Source: an uncultured Planctomycetaceae bacterium (lineage in GTDB: Bacteria > Planctomycetota > Planctomycetia > Planctomycetales > Planctomycetaceae). Taken from it: DNA of 64,000 bases. The notes beneath the pieces were generated by a model. It did not search any database and was not told where the DNA came from. It saw nothing but the letters and a program-made list of their open reading frames with translations. The stretch spans positions 1 to 64,000 of the forward strand of contig CAIOKE010000324.1 of assembly GCA_903858815.1 (NCBI GenBank), given 5' to 3'. Below, in pieces: positions 28,321 to 37,542 of the stretch. A program made the position numbers and the translations under genes. Within the stretch, counting starts at the first letter, position 1; every line of letters begins with the position of its first letter.

Positions 28321-29961
28321 TCAGTTGCTGGTCAGGCGACGCTGCAGGGCAGAGATCGCTTCAGCCACATCCGGATCAGCATTGATTTCATCGGATGTGC
28401 GAGTCCGAAAGAACGTTGTCCGATTTTGAGCGGACTCCGGAACCAGCACGTCCGGCTGCAGACCCACTCCAGAATAATTCCGGTCGTCCGGTGAATAAAA
28501 TTTGGCGGTGGTCAGCCGCAGTGCCATTTCCCGTTCACCAGGCATCCGCACAATTGTCTGCACCGACCATTTGCCATAGGTCGGTCGACCCACGATCACT
28601 CCGCGATTGTGGTCACGTACCGCTCCAGCGATGATTTCGCTGGCACTGGCACTGTCCTCATCCACGATCAAAGCCAGCGGGTAGGGGCGAGTATAGGCGC
28701 CATTCACCCGGTAGACCTGATTCTGATTCGCATTGCGTCCGCGAGTCGTTACAACGACTCCACTGTCAATGAATCGCTCGGCAACTGCCGCAGCCGTGTC
28801 CAGCAGCCCGCCCGGATTACCTCGCAGGTCCAGCACAAGGGCCTGCATTCCTTCGGCCTCCAGTGCACGCAGCGCGGTATCCAGTTCCTGCACGGTATCC
28901 TCCTGGAATCCCTCCATCCGAATGTAACCAATGCCACGCTGTTGATCGAGAATTGCGTGGCGAGTGATGCTGCGAATGTCGACCCGACGTCGCGCAAACT
29001 CACCAGCTCGCTTTTCCTGTTCCGGAGTCTGCCATGACAGTCGGACGCGGGATCCCGCGGTACCTCGCAGCAACTTTGCAGCATCGTCAGTCGACAGATT
29101 GCGACAGTCTGTACCGTTGATTTCCGTGATGAAATCGTCCGGACGCAGCCCGCCCTCCTCAGCAGGGCTGCCCAGCAGTACGTTCAACAGGTGCATTCCG
29201 CGACCAGCCTCTGCCTTCATTTCAATTCCCAGCCCCACCATCTCACCCTGAATGGTTCCGTGCAGTTCGCGATAACGGTCCGGAGTCAACAGGATGCTGT
29301 ACTCGTCCAGAGTGTTACAACCCCCGAAGACGTACTCCAGAATCACAGCATTGCGTGAGAGATTCAACTGCTCACGGCACAGCTCACAGACGCTGGCGAT
29401 GACATTGCGAGCATCGCTGAGTCCGGACACGGGACGGTTCCAGTAGCTCTCAATCAGAGTCTGTCTGACTTTGGCGATCTGCGGCTGCAACTGATCTGCA
29501 GCAGGCAGATTCTTCTGCAGGAATACGGGGTTCCTGAGGGCCATATACAGGCTCTCTGTGCCATGAGCCGTGTATCGCGTCAGCGAGACCGTCTCCAGAT
29601 ATTCGCGATGAATGTTGCGATAAACGTCCTCGAACATGTTCAGCAGCGAGGTGCTGCCGGTTTCCATCAGCATGGACTGGAAACTGAGGTCTGCATAGCG
29701 ACGATCAAGCGAATGATGAATCCGAGCGCGGCGCAGTCCGTACTTCAGAGACTTGTCGCTGGAGAATGCCTTCAAAGCCTCCTCGTACAACTGAATCGCA
29801 TCGCTCCACTTGCGATTGTTCTCGAGATCTTCGCCCTTCTGCATGGCCTCAGAAGCGCTGGACCACGCGGTCGGCCGCGTCAACTCCTCGGCAGAAACGG
29901 AAACAGACAGAAATACTGCCAGCAGCAACCGGGCGAACAAGTTACAGACGATTCGAGACAC
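28321..29961 (-). CDS. Secreted S41-family C-terminal-processing protease
   Basis: A 546-residue exported serine protease. Layout: signal peptide (about 1-24, ending SVSA), a short TPR-like helical segment (35-85), a helical domain, a PDZ domain (about 235-315, with GLGIEM and GSPAEEGGLRPDD), and the S41 catalytic core (about 335-510). The nucleophile is Ser437 in DEDSASASEI and the general base is Lys464 in TYGKWSVQ, spaced as in Tsp/CtpA. Such proteases trim or degrade periplasmic proteins from the C-terminus. Start: GTG at 29961 with AAGG upstream. The gene lies about 150 bases upstream of the decarboxylase gene on the same strand; a functional link is not evident. Confidence 0.93.
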   Translation of the reverse strand: MSRIVCNLFARLLLAVFLSVSVSAEELTRPTAWSSASEAMQKGEDLENNRKWSDAIQLYEEALKAFSSDKSLKYGLRRARIHHSLDRRYADLSFQSMLMETGSTSLLNMFEDVYRNIHREYLETVSLTRYTAHGTESLYMALRNPVFLQKNLPAADQLQPQIAKVRQTLIESYWNRPVSGLSDARNVIASVCELCREQLNLSRNAVILEYVFGGCNTLDEYSILLTPDRYRELHGTIQGEMVGLGIEMKAEAGRGMHLLNVLLGSPAEEGGLRPDDFITEINGTDCRNLSTDDAAKLLRGTAGSRVRLSWQTPEQEKRAGEFARRRVDIRSITRHAILDQQRGIGYIRMEGFQEDTVQELDTALRALEAEGMQALVLDLRGNPGGLLDTAAAVAERFIDSGVVVTTRGRNANQNQVYRVNGAYTRPYPLALIVDEDSASASEIIAGAVRDHNRGVIVGRPTYGKWSVQTIVRMPGEREMALRLTTAKFYSPDDRNYSGVGLQPDVLVPESAQNRTTFFRTRTSDEINADPDVAEAISALQRRLTSN

Positions 29962-30612
29962 GTCAGTACGCCTTGAGTGAGATCAACTGTTCGGCCTGCA
30001 TCGAGACCGAAAAGCACGGCGTCCTGCCACATGGGTCATCCTGAGCTTTGGTGACGAGCACACGTCGGACATTGACAACCGAAACACGCTCGTTACGACC
30101 GATACACTAGCAATTCCGTTTCGGAAAAACTGATGTCCGGTCCAATATATGTCTGCATTTGGCGAGGTCAAATGCCGAGGGCTGTTACAGTTTGCCTTCT
30201 TCGCCAGGTTTCTCTGTGTCGAAAAGTCAAGCAGAATTGAGCAGTCGGGGACGTGTTTTTTTGTGAGAGCTTAAGTTCCTTCTGTGCATGGAGTTACGTA
30301 GTGTGTTTGCAGGGCTGTGGGGGAGCTCAGCTCTATGGTAATCACCTCCGGCGTGCGATCCCGCGGTGCAGATCCACTCGTCATGAGTGCGACGGCGACA
30401 CCTGGAATGAATGTGCTGGTTCTGTGGTGCGTTGCCGAAGATATTCAAAAAGCCGTTTTCACACTTTGAAATTCATGGCGGATCCGTCAGAGTGTCACTG
30501 GCAGCGGGGTATGGTTCGCCAGCGGGCACCCGTCCCAGTTGCCGGTGCCGGTGCGATTGTCTCGGCCCCTGATGCCCGCCCCCCAATTCCTACCAGTCTC
30601 AGGAACCTGATC
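29962..30612. other. Long divergent intergenic stretch without a recognised gene
   Basis: This 651-base gap lies between the S41 protease (minus) and the Gfo/Idh/MocA gene (plus). Frames in it are open for short distances but show no protein character, although the frame of the downstream gene is open from 30253. I found no tRNA, dispersed repeat or terminator here. Confidence 0.5.
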
Positions 30613-31908
30613 ATGAGCGTGTCCTCAGCCTCCCGTCGCAGCTTTTTGGGCCATGCAGGGCTGCTGTCCGCGACAGCTGCAGTGTTGCCATCCACGGCCA
30701 GTGCCGATGAAGCAACGGATCAGCGTCCTGTCGTGGTAGGCGTTATGGGAGCCAGCCGAGGCGCGGCGCTGGCGGAGGTCTTTGGGCGACTGCCGAATGT
30801 CGAAGTACGCTACGTCTGCGATGTAGACCAGAATCGAGTCAAGGCACTGCAGGAATCGCTGACAGCGAAACTGGAGAAGCCAGTGCAGGCGATCGCCGAT
30901 TTTCGTCGAATTCTTGATGATCCTCAGGTGGATGCTCTGATTTGTGCGGCACCGAACCACTGGCATGCTCCGGCCGGGATTCTGGCCTGTGCAGCGGGTA
31001 AGCATGCCTATGTGGAAAAGCCATGCAGCCACACCCCTGAGGAAGGCGAAATGTTGGTTCAGGCCGCTCGCAAATATGCAAAATGCGTGCAGATGGGGAA
31101 TCAGCGTCGCAGCAGCCCCACGATCCAGAAAGCGATGCAGCGACTGCAGGAGAACGCGATTGGTCGGGTCTACTATAGTCGCAGTTGGTACGCTGCGACT
31201 CGCGGCACAATCGGCACCGGCACTCCGGCTCCGGTGCCACCGCATATTGACTACGAACTCTGGCAGGGGCCGGCTGCCCGTCAGCCCTTCACCTCAAACC
31301 GCCTGCACTACAACTGGCACTGGGTCTGGCATTACGGAAATGGCGAACTGGGGAACAACGGAATTCATTCGATTGACCTCAGTCGCTGGGGCCTGCAGGT
31401 CGACTACCCGATCCGTGTCGTTTCCTCGGGCGGTCGATATGCCTTTTCTGATGATCAGCAGACTGCAGATACCCACGTGGTCTCATTCGAATTTCCTGAT
31501 CGGCGGCAGATCGTCTGGGAATGTCTGAGTTGCAATCGCCACGGCCTGGACGGGACTGGATTCGGGGTCAGTTTCCACGGGGAAAACGGATCTTTGAAGC
31601 TGAATGACAGTGGCTATACCATTCTGGACGCGCGCGGTAAAGAGCTTGAAAAACAGGATGGAGCGGACGGCATGCGGGCTCATGCTGAAAACTTTGTCAC
31701 GGCGATTCGACGCAATGATCCAACTCTGCTGAATTCCGAGATCGAGCAGGGACACAAATCCACTCTGCTCTGCCATCTGGGCAATATCGCGCATCGAACC
31801 GGTGAAGCTCTGACCTGCGACGCAACCAGCGGGCGAATCAAAAACAGCGCGGCGGCTATGCAGCTTTGGTCACGCGAATACGCCGAAGGTTGGCAGCCAA
31901 AGGTGTGA
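30613..31908 (+). CDS. Tat-exported Gfo/Idh/MocA-family oxidoreductase
   Basis: An NAD(P)-dependent sugar or polyol oxidoreductase-like protein (431 residues). Seen: a Tat leader ASRRSFLGHAG near the N-terminus with cleavage after about residue 32; a Rossmann motif VGVMGASRGAALAEVF; CAAPNHWHAP; and the family's EKPCSHT, the lysine of which is catalytic. The C-terminal half has WHYGNGELGNNGIHSIDLSRWG, typical of planctomycete members. Start: ATG at 30613, a few bases after AGGAAC, giving the Tat motif at residues 8-12; the upstream frame adds no sensible sequence. A terminator-like hairpin follows at 31941, shared with the convergent PEP-CTERM gene. Confidence 0.93.
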   Translation: MSVSSASRRSFLGHAGLLSATAAVLPSTASADEATDQRPVVVGVMGASRGAALAEVFGRLPNVEVRYVCDVDQNRVKALQESLTAKLEKPVQAIADFRRILDDPQVDALICAAPNHWHAPAGILACAAGKHAYVEKPCSHTPEEGEMLVQAARKYAKCVQMGNQRRSSPTIQKAMQRLQENAIGRVYYSRSWYAATRGTIGTGTPAPVPPHIDYELWQGPAARQPFTSNRLHYNWHWVWHYGNGELGNNGIHSIDLSRWGLQVDYPIRVVSSGGRYAFSDDQQTADTHVVSFEFPDRRQIVWECLSCNRHGLDGTGFGVSFHGENGSLKLNDSGYTILDARGKELEKQDGADGMRAHAENFVTAIRRNDPTLLNSEIEQGHKSTLLCHLGNIAHRTGEALTCDATSGRIKNSAAAMQLWSREYAEGWQPKV

Positions 31909-31937
31909 TTCAGTCATTTCTTGTGTGATAAACGAGC

Positions 31938-31965
31938 AAAGGCGGAGCGATTGAATCGCTCCGCC
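31938..31965 (-). terminator. Shared hairpin terminator between convergent genes
   Basis: GGCGGAGCGAT-tga-ATCGCTCCGCC is a perfect 11-bp stem with a 3-base loop between the Gfo/Idh/MocA gene and the PEP-CTERM gene. On the minus strand it is followed by TTTGCTCGTTT, so it best serves the PEP-CTERM gene; its symmetry could stop transcription from both sides. Confidence 0.7.
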
Positions 31966-31994
31966 TTCGAGGTGTTCAGCTTCGCGGCACAAAT

Positions 31995-32654
31995 TCAGGC
32001 GTTTGGTGCGGCGACGGCTTTTCGACGATTCAGCAGACGACGGGCGCCAACACCAGCAACCCCAATCAGCAGCGCCCATGTGGATGGCTCTGGCACGGTG
32101 CGCTGTAATGTCAGGGACTCAGTCGCAAAGCTGGACTCAATGATCGCGTAGGACCCCTGCTGCGGCAATAGTGAGGTAGCGAGAATGGTGTCGATATTTG
32201 CCTGAGAGGCGAAGCCCGAATTATCAGCAGGTGTGCCATCGAGAGCCAGGCTGAACACACTGCGTCCTGTTCCGCGATTACCAGGATCCGAATCTGGAGC
32301 AAAGTTCGCAGTGATCTGCAGCCGTGTCGGATTCTCCATCCTCAGCTCGCTGATTACCGGGGGAGCCCCAGATGGAGCGTCAGGGACCAGAATGTTCCAC
32401 GTTTCACCGCCGATCTTCATGGTCGCAGCGGTCAACGATGCAGTCGCAGCCGCAGGTGCCGGAGTGTAGGTTCCGGTGAACGTCCAAATCTGTCCAATAA
32501 ATGAACTGCCACCCACCGTCGACGACGTGACAACGCCGTAAAGGAAGACCTGATTTGCCGACGCCGCAGCGCAGGAACAGAGAACAGCACAGGTGGTCAA
32601 AAGTCTGACGGCCAGCGACCGCGTTTTGGCTGGTGCCTTGCACTTCAATTCCAT
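31995..32654 (-). CDS. PEP-CTERM protein, substrate A of the exosortase locus
   Basis: A 219-residue exported protein with a signal peptide (about 1-33, ending AAASA), a beta-rich body and a PEP-CTERM tail: VPEPSTWALL, a membrane span, then the basic RRLLNRRK. The body begins NQVFLYG, contains GTYTPAP and ends with the ASQANIDTIL segment, landmarks shared with the three other PEP-CTERM proteins of the window, so they are likely paralogues. An exosortase would cleave near the PEP motif and release or anchor the protein at the surface. Start: ATG at 32654 with GGAG eight bases before; longer in-frame starts lack a leader. The exosortase gene is 7.5 kb away on the same strand. The function of the body is unknown. 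Confidence 0.88.
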   Translation of the reverse strand: MELKCKAPAKTRSLAVRLLTTCAVLCSCAAASANQVFLYGVVTSSTVGGSSFIGQIWTFTGTYTPAPAAATASLTAATMKIGGETWNILVPDAPSGAPPVISELRMENPTRLQITANFAPDSDPGNRGTGRSVFSLALDGTPADNSGFASQANIDTILATSLLPQQGSYAIIESSFATESLTLQRTVPEPSTWALLIGVAGVGARRLLNRRKAVAAPNA

Positions 32655-32933
32655 GTTTACACTCCATGTTGCCAACAATCGACGACCGAACAAATCATAA
32701 AGGCGTAATTTGCCGGGGGATTCGGTTGCGTCGAATGTGAGATTTGCAGTAAGGAGTGAGTCTTGGTGGGGGAGGGGAGATGAAGCAACGGGGCTGTTAA
32801 AATTGTGTGGTGTTTTTTCAACAGTATGAGCTGGATAGTGATCCAATCCGCATAATCGTTACATCTTAACGCAGTGCGGTTTGAGTACTTTCGCGGGTGT
32901 CTGCACTGTTTTTGATGTTTTCTGGGCACATGT

Positions 32934-32972
32934 GGTGTCGTTTTCACTTTTATCAGTGAAAGTCAAAACACC
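32934..32972. other. Extended imperfect inverted repeat
   Basis: GGTGT, two bases, TTTTCACT, a six-base loop, AGTGAAA, then three bases and AAAACACC: the outer GGTGT/ACACC pair and the inner TTTCACT/AGTGAAA pair form one 39-base hairpin. It stands about 280 bases upstream of substrate A. It could be an operator, but no regulator is identified. Confidence 0.45.
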
Positions 32973-33044
32973 AAAGAAACGCTCAAAGTACAATGAAGTG
33001 CGCGGTATGAATGAGTCCTTTGGATAAAGGAGTGGACAATAGTC

Positions 33045-33081
33045 CTCGCTTGGGAATTCGAGGCACCCGCCGAGCCGAAGG
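33045..33081 (+). repeat. Degenerate copy of the dispersed GGCTC/GAGCC repeat
   Basis: It carries the CGCTTGGGA prefix seen at 16961-16969 and the CCGCCGAGCCGAA half, but the first stem is altered (GAGGCACC), so the hairpin is partly lost. Confidence 0.6.
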
Positions 33082-33253
33082 TGGAATCGGTTCCTACTCG
33101 TTAATGCTTCCTCCGACTATTCGGCAGTGGTGCAAACACTGCGAGTGAATCGCTAATCCTGCTTTCTGGGACGTCTCGATTCTCAGTGGACGACACATTG
33201 GCAGGACCACTGGCAATGACCGCTACAGTGCGCACATGATTTCGCGTAGATCC

Positions 33254-33288
33254 AAAAAAAACCTGACGGTTGATCTCAGCCCGTCAGG
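33254..33288 (-). terminator. Strong intrinsic terminator of the dehydrogenase-rhodanese gene
   Basis: On the minus strand CCTGACGG pairs with CCGTCAGG and is followed by eight T. It lies about 35 bases past the stop codon at 33322. Confidence 0.9.
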
Positions 33289-33321
33289 CGTGGTTTTTCG
33301 GCAAATCGCTGAATCCAGTTG

Positions 33322-36300
33322 TCATTCTGCCTTGCGGAAACCTGCCTGCAGCAGGTTCTCGTAGCCCGCTCGCAAAGGACGGATGTCATATCCTTTACCC
33401 TGCAGGATTTCCGCACACATCAGCACGCGACCACCTGATTTGCAGTGCAGATAGACTGGCTTGTCTTTCGGTAACTTCTGCAGTGCTTCTGCCAGCCCCG
33501 GTCCTTTCAGCGAACTGAGAGGAATGAAAGTCGCATCGGCCAAATGGCCGGCGTTCCACTCGTCCTGCTCGCGGACATCGATCAGAACAGCCGTCTTTTC
33601 AATGATCTGCTGTTTGACGGAATCCAGTGTATCCACGGTATGTCCGGCATTGGTGAATTGTGGTGTCATCTTTTTGGCTCCTTGTTGTTGAACTGCTGCC
33701 GTCTTTTTCCGGGTTGCGAAGACTGGTGAGTCCGGGTCGCCGCCGGACTGAAGATAGGCGACCAGATCGAGCACTTCTTCGCGGCTGAGCGTATTGATCA
33801 GTCCCGCGGGCATCATCGAGACCTTTGATGCCTGCGTTTCCTCGATTTCATCGCGTGGGATCGTCGTCAGTGCGCCCGGTTCAAGCATGTTTTCACAGAC
33901 CATGATCCGGTCGCTGTTCAGGTTCACAACTCGTCCGGTCACTGTCCGGCCACTGTCGAGAAGAAACACTGACGCTTCGTACTGGTCAGAAACAACCTTG
34001 CTGGGCTCGATGATCGACTCCAGCAGGGTGCGTGCGTTGTAGCGACGTGACACTGCCGTCAATTCCGGTCCCACAATTCCTCCGTCACCAGCAAAACGAT
34101 GACATTTGTAACAGGCTGTGACCTGAAACATGCGTCGGCCGGTGTCGAACGATCGACCTGTCAGACCGGACTCGACGTCTGCGAGGAAATCATCCACCTT
34201 CCACTCCTGGACGATAGGTCGAGCAGCGGCTTCAACGAGCGGCTGACCGCCAGTCGGCTGCGCCTCAAGAACCTGCTTCAGTTCCACCTTCTCTGCGTCA
34301 GTCAGTCGATCAATAGCCTCCTGACGGATGTTTTTCAGGAAACCTGAAAATGAATTGCCACCACGCAGCGTGGTCGAGGTCACAAACCACTGAAAATACT
34401 TCTGCCGTTGCTCCAGTGTCCACGGCCCCTTCAAGGCACGCAGACAATACGCGTAGTGGATCTGCTCCTCCTGACTGGGAGCATTGGACTGCAGAGCCAG
34501 CGTCTTGTCTGCAACACCATCGGCGTTCAGGTACACAAGGATGCGACACAGTTCACGATTCAATCGCACACTCTTCGCCGGGTACATCGGATTCAATACG
34601 GCGGCCACAGATTTCGCCACATCGGCCGAAGGTTCACCCATGCGGATAAAACACAAGCCGGCGACTCGTAGCGCAGACAACAACTGCTGTTCGGTCAATT
34701 CTGAGCCGTTCAGACGTCCCAGGGACTCCAGCAGTGACTGCTGCAGGGATTTGTCTCCACAGCGAGCCAGAGCAAGCAGCGCGGTGATTTTGGCATCGCT
34801 GGACGAGCTTTCCTGCAGGGCCCGCTCGGCCCACGATGCCACTGGCTGATGCTCGATGGCCGTGCGAGCTGCAAACCGAATGCTGCGATCAGCATGCCCC
34901 AGATAGGGCCATGCTTTCTCAACAGCTCCGTCCTGCGGACGATGCAGTTCTTCAAGCGAGTGACGCAGATCGCGAGCTTCCTGGCCGGCCAGATCCACGG
35001 GCCCCGGCTGAACTGACTCTTTGCCAGTGTAGGTGACTCGATACAGACCACTCTGAGTCCGACGTCCACCAATCGTGAAGTACATGGCCTTGTCAGCAGG
35101 ATTGATGATCACATCTGTGACGGGCAGCGGCGCGGCCGAAATGAACCGCTCCAGCTCACCGGTGTAGGTGCTGCCGGATGCGGTCATGTGCACCGCATAT
35201 ATCACACCATAGCTCCAGTCGCTGATAAACAGTGCCCGTTGGTACTTGTCAGGGAATTGTGCCCCGGTACCAAATGTGATGCCCGTGGGCGAACCCGGGC
35301 CGATGTCGACCACGCTGCCCAGTGAATCAGGATAGAATTCCGGCCACTTGCCGGTTCCCGAACGCCAGCCGAATTCCGAACCGCTGGTCACATGATTGAC
35401 TCGCGTCGGACGATACCACGGTGAACCCACGTCCCATTCCATGTCCGCGTCGTAAGTGAACAGTTCCCCCTGAGCATTCAGAGCAATGTCGTACTGGTTA
35501 CGGAATCCCATGGACAGCAGTTCCCAGTCGGCCCCGTCAGGACTGACTTTTGCAATCCAGCCACCGGGCGCCATGATCCCCACGGCATGCCCGCCCGCAT
35601 CCCACATCCGCGGCAAAAGCTGATCCTCATCCCAGATCTGTGGTACACGCGACGAGGAAAATTTTGTCGGGGGGGTGTGGTTGCCGCAGGCGACCAGCAA
35701 CGACTTTCCATCCGGCGACAGAATGATCGCATGCGGCCCGTGTTCATTGCCACCCTGCAATGTTCGCAGGTGCTCGGTCATGTCATACTGGTCGTCACCA
35801 TCAGTGTCACGCACCCGGTGCAGGCCTACTCTCGGAGCATCACCGCTGTTGGTCATCACGTACAGACTGTCAAACGCGCACAGCAGTCCCTGAGCCATAC
35901 CAACATCGACGTTGATCAACTCGATCTGAATCTTTGCATCACTGCCGATTGCAGGAGGCGTAACACGGTACAATTTGCCGTACTGGTCTGAAACAATCAG
36001 TCGTCCCTTCGGATCCGAAGTCATGCAGACCCACGAGCCCATTTTCTCAGCTGGTACCGAATACAGTAACTCGGCTTTGAAGCCAGCTGCCAGTTTCAGA
36101 TCATTCACGGGTGTGGCTTCGGGAACGGGAGCCCCATCGTCCGTCAGCACGATACTGTCAATCTCCATCTGACCGCCACGGCTGAACGGATCGATCCGCA
36201 GTGAGGTCACAGGGCTGTCCGTTTCGAACCAGACACGGGCGGTTCGAAATTCCTTATCAGAGCCACGCAATTCGGTGCGAACAGACTTGTCTTCGGATGT

Positions 36301-36603
36301 CACCGGAGACGCCTCGGTTGTCCAGAACACCTGAATGTCGGCATTACCTTTGAAGCGGGCACTGATTGACAGGCGGTGGTTGCCCGCTCGTCCCTGCACG
36401 CTGGCGGAGAGGAACGGATCGCCACCTTTTGCTCGCAACTGCAAATGCCCGTCTGCGGTGGATAACTGGACTTGATCGTTGCCCGTCCAGACAGTCTCGG
36501 CAGAATCAAAGTCCCAGCGAGCGATTTCGTCCGCGGGCGATAAGCGGGAGAACACAAGGGGCAACAGTAGGGCGAATACTCGAATTTTGAAGCGGGTTGT
36601 CAT
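33322..36603 (-). CDS. PVC-type membrane-bound dehydrogenase/cytochrome c with a C-terminal rhodanese domain
   Basis: A 1093-residue secreted protein. Layout: signal peptide (1-24); a beta-sandwich domain (about 27-155); a glucose-dehydrogenase-like beta-propeller starting NDLKLAAGFKAELLYSVP (about 165-530); HEAT-like helices (about 545-800); a PVC heme-binding domain with CYKCH at 830-834 and the EPSKVVSDQYEA and EEVLDLVAYLQSGG segments; then, after a short Lys/Gln linker, a rhodanese domain (about 980-1090) with the active-site loop HCKSGGR, Cys1054. Dehydrogenase-cytochrome chains are common in planctomycetes; the rhodanese addition is unusual. A strong ribosome-binding site before Met979 suggests the rhodanese may also be made alone (see separate entry). 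The gene lies between PEP-CTERM genes but has no PEP signal itself. Confidence 0.9.
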   Translation of the reverse strand: MTTRFKIRVFALLLPLVFSRLSPADEIARWDFDSAETVWTGNDQVQLSTADGHLQLRAKGGDPFLSASVQGRAGNHRLSISARFKGNADIQVFWTTEASPVTSEDKSVRTELRGSDKEFRTARVWFETDSPVTSLRIDPFSRGGQMEIDSIVLTDDGAPVPEATPVNDLKLAAGFKAELLYSVPAEKMGSWVCMTSDPKGRLIVSDQYGKLYRVTPPAIGSDAKIQIELINVDVGMAQGLLCAFDSLYVMTNSGDAPRVGLHRVRDTDGDDQYDMTEHLRTLQGGNEHGPHAIILSPDGKSLLVACGNHTPPTKFSSSRVPQIWDEDQLLPRMWDAGGHAVGIMAPGGWIAKVSPDGADWELLSMGFRNQYDIALNAQGELFTYDADMEWDVGSPWYRPTRVNHVTSGSEFGWRSGTGKWPEFYPDSLGSVVDIGPGSPTGITFGTGAQFPDKYQRALFISDWSYGVIYAVHMTASGSTYTGELERFISAAPLPVTDVIINPADKAMYFTIGGRRTQSGLYRVTYTGKESVQPGPVDLAGQEARDLRHSLEELHRPQDGAVEKAWPYLGHADRSIRFAARTAIEHQPVASWAERALQESSSSDAKITALLALARCGDKSLQQSLLESLGRLNGSELTEQQLLSALRVAGLCFIRMGEPSADVAKSVAAVLNPMYPAKSVRLNRELCRILVYLNADGVADKTLALQSNAPSQEEQIHYAYCLRALKGPWTLEQRQKYFQWFVTSTTLRGGNSFSGFLKNIRQEAIDRLTDAEKVELKQVLEAQPTGGQPLVEAAARPIVQEWKVDDFLADVESGLTGRSFDTGRRMFQVTACYKCHRFAGDGGIVGPELTAVSRRYNARTLLESIIEPSKVVSDQYEASVFLLDSGRTVTGRVVNLNSDRIMVCENMLEPGALTTIPRDEIEETQASKVSMMPAGLINTLSREEVLDLVAYLQSGGDPDSPVFATRKKTAAVQQQGAKKMTPQFTNAGHTVDTLDSVKQQIIEKTAVLIDVREQDEWNAGHLADATFIPLSSLKGPGLAEALQKLPKDKPVYLHCKSGGRVLMCAEILQGKGYDIRPLRAGYENLLQAGFRKAE
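33667..33683 (-). promoter_or_regulatory. Apparent internal ribosome-binding site and start for a stand-alone rhodanese
   Basis: Inside the long gene, AAGGAG (33683-33678 on the minus strand) precedes an in-frame ATG at 33669 by eight bases, an ideal spacing. Translation from it would give a 115-residue protein that matches exactly one rhodanese domain, with the active-site cysteine at residue 76. This could be a second, cytoplasmic product, or a relic of two once separate genes. Confidence 0.5.
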
Positions 36604-36910
36604 GATGGACGCTCTTGCGTGGTTTCAAGTTTTATGGGTTTCAAACCGCCACCGCCAGAAGTCCAAACGACTGGTCAGGTGATGCGCGTGAGTCTGACAG
36701 AGAGCGGATATCACTGCAACTGAATTCACCGTCTGGCAGAGGTGGTGCGGTTTACTCAATTGTACTGACGAAAGCTTTGCATTTTCCAAAAAGAAGGCCC
36801 CGTGACATTACAAATGTTGCTGGTGGGTTTTCAGGTTTCAGCCACGATCAAACGAAAAAGGCCCGGCAGAGAACTGCCGAGCCTTCGTAAACACATCAAT
36901 ACTTGTTACG
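36604..36910. other. Short intergenic stretch holding a terminator
   Basis: A 307-base gap between substrate B and the dehydrogenase-rhodanese gene, both on the minus strand. It contains the terminator of substrate B at 36855-36883 and must contain the promoter of the downstream gene. Nothing else was recognised. Confidence 0.5.
36855..36883 (-). terminator. Intrinsic terminator of PEP-CTERM substrate B
   Basis: On the minus strand GGCTCGGCAG-ttct-CTGCCGGGCC (one G-T pair) is followed by five T, 28 bases past the stop codon. Confidence 0.85.
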
Positions 36911-37528
36911 TCAAACGGCCGCAGCGGCACGACGGCGCTTCAGGCAGCGACGACCAACCACCGCACCGACTCCAGCCAGAACACACCATGTCGACGGTTC
37001 CGGGACTGCAGAAAATCCGGTGAGGTCATAATCTGTGTCTGGAAGACTTCCCTGCCCGTTAACGCTGAGCGAGCCAATTACTGACACTGCATTCGCGATC
37101 AGAAAATTGACATTCGCCTGCGAAGCAACCAACGATCCTACTGACTGACTGCTGACAACCGTCAGAATGAGTTCGGTGCTGCTTGTACCGATCGCGTTTC
37201 CGGTGTCACCCACCCAGTTCGCGTTGATCGTCAGTGTATTCGCCGATGCAACTCGAACGCGGTTTTTGCCGGCAGGCAGACCACCCTTCAAGTCCGTGAA
37301 GTTCACGGTGGAAGAACCATTCATGCTGAGAGCAAGGCTAGCCGAGTTCAGCACAGCGTTTGCTGTCGCACTGGGAGTGTATCCAACATTGCTGAGAACG
37401 AATGAACCTAAAACTACCGGGCTGACGTTGGCAGTCCTCGCCTGACCAGCAAAAAACAGTGGGTTCGCTGAAGCAGAACCACAAGCCATTAACACCGCCA
37501 CAACCATCAACAGAGATCTTCGCATCAT
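36911..37528 (-). CDS. PEP-CTERM protein, substrate B of the exosortase locus
   Basis: A 205-residue exported protein: signal peptide MMRRSLLMVVAVLMACGSASA, a beta-rich body starting NPLFFAG, the YTPSATANAVLNSASL landmark, a NANWVGDTG segment shared with substrate C, the ASQANVNFLI segment shared with substrate A, then VPEPSTWCVLAGVG, a membrane span and RRCLKRRRAA. It is a likely exosortase substrate. Start: ATG at 37528 (or 37525). The only purine-rich element before it is a run of nine G five bases away, which doubles as the ribosome-binding site. It has its own terminator. The body has no recognised enzymatic motif. Confidence 0.88.
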   Translation of the reverse strand: MMRRSLLMVVAVLMACGSASANPLFFAGQARTANVSPVVLGSFVLSNVGYTPSATANAVLNSASLALSMNGSSTVNFTDLKGGLPAGKNRVRVASANTLTINANWVGDTGNAIGTSSTELILTVVSSQSVGSLVASQANVNFLIANAVSVIGSLSVNGQGSLPDTDYDLTGFSAVPEPSTWCVLAGVGAVVGRRCLKRRRAAAAV

Positions 37529-37533
37529 CTTAT

Positions 37534-37542
37534 CCCCCCCCC
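37534..37542 (-). promoter_or_regulatory. Nine-G tract at the ribosome-binding site of substrate B
   Basis: On the minus strand G9 is followed by ATAAG and then the ATG at 37528. A homopolymer of this length can gain or lose bases during replication, and here it occupies the ribosome-binding position. An identical-length tract precedes substrate C at 38390-38398. Confidence 0.6.

Larger units (their letters stand above)
32655..33321. other. Intergenic stretch with hairpins, a repeat copy and a terminator
   Basis: This 667-base gap holds an AT-richer part upstream of substrate A (32700-33000), an extended inverted repeat at 32934-32972, one degenerate copy of the dispersed GGCTC/GAGCC repeat at 33045-33081 and the terminator of the dehydrogenase-rhodanese gene at 33254-33288. 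No gene is evident. Confidence 0.6.

Noticed and set aside
30253-30612. N-terminal extension of the Gfo/Idh/MocA gene
   Set aside because: The extension would bury the Tat signal 120 residues inside the protein; the ATG at 30613 with AGGAAC puts the twin arginines at residues 8-9.
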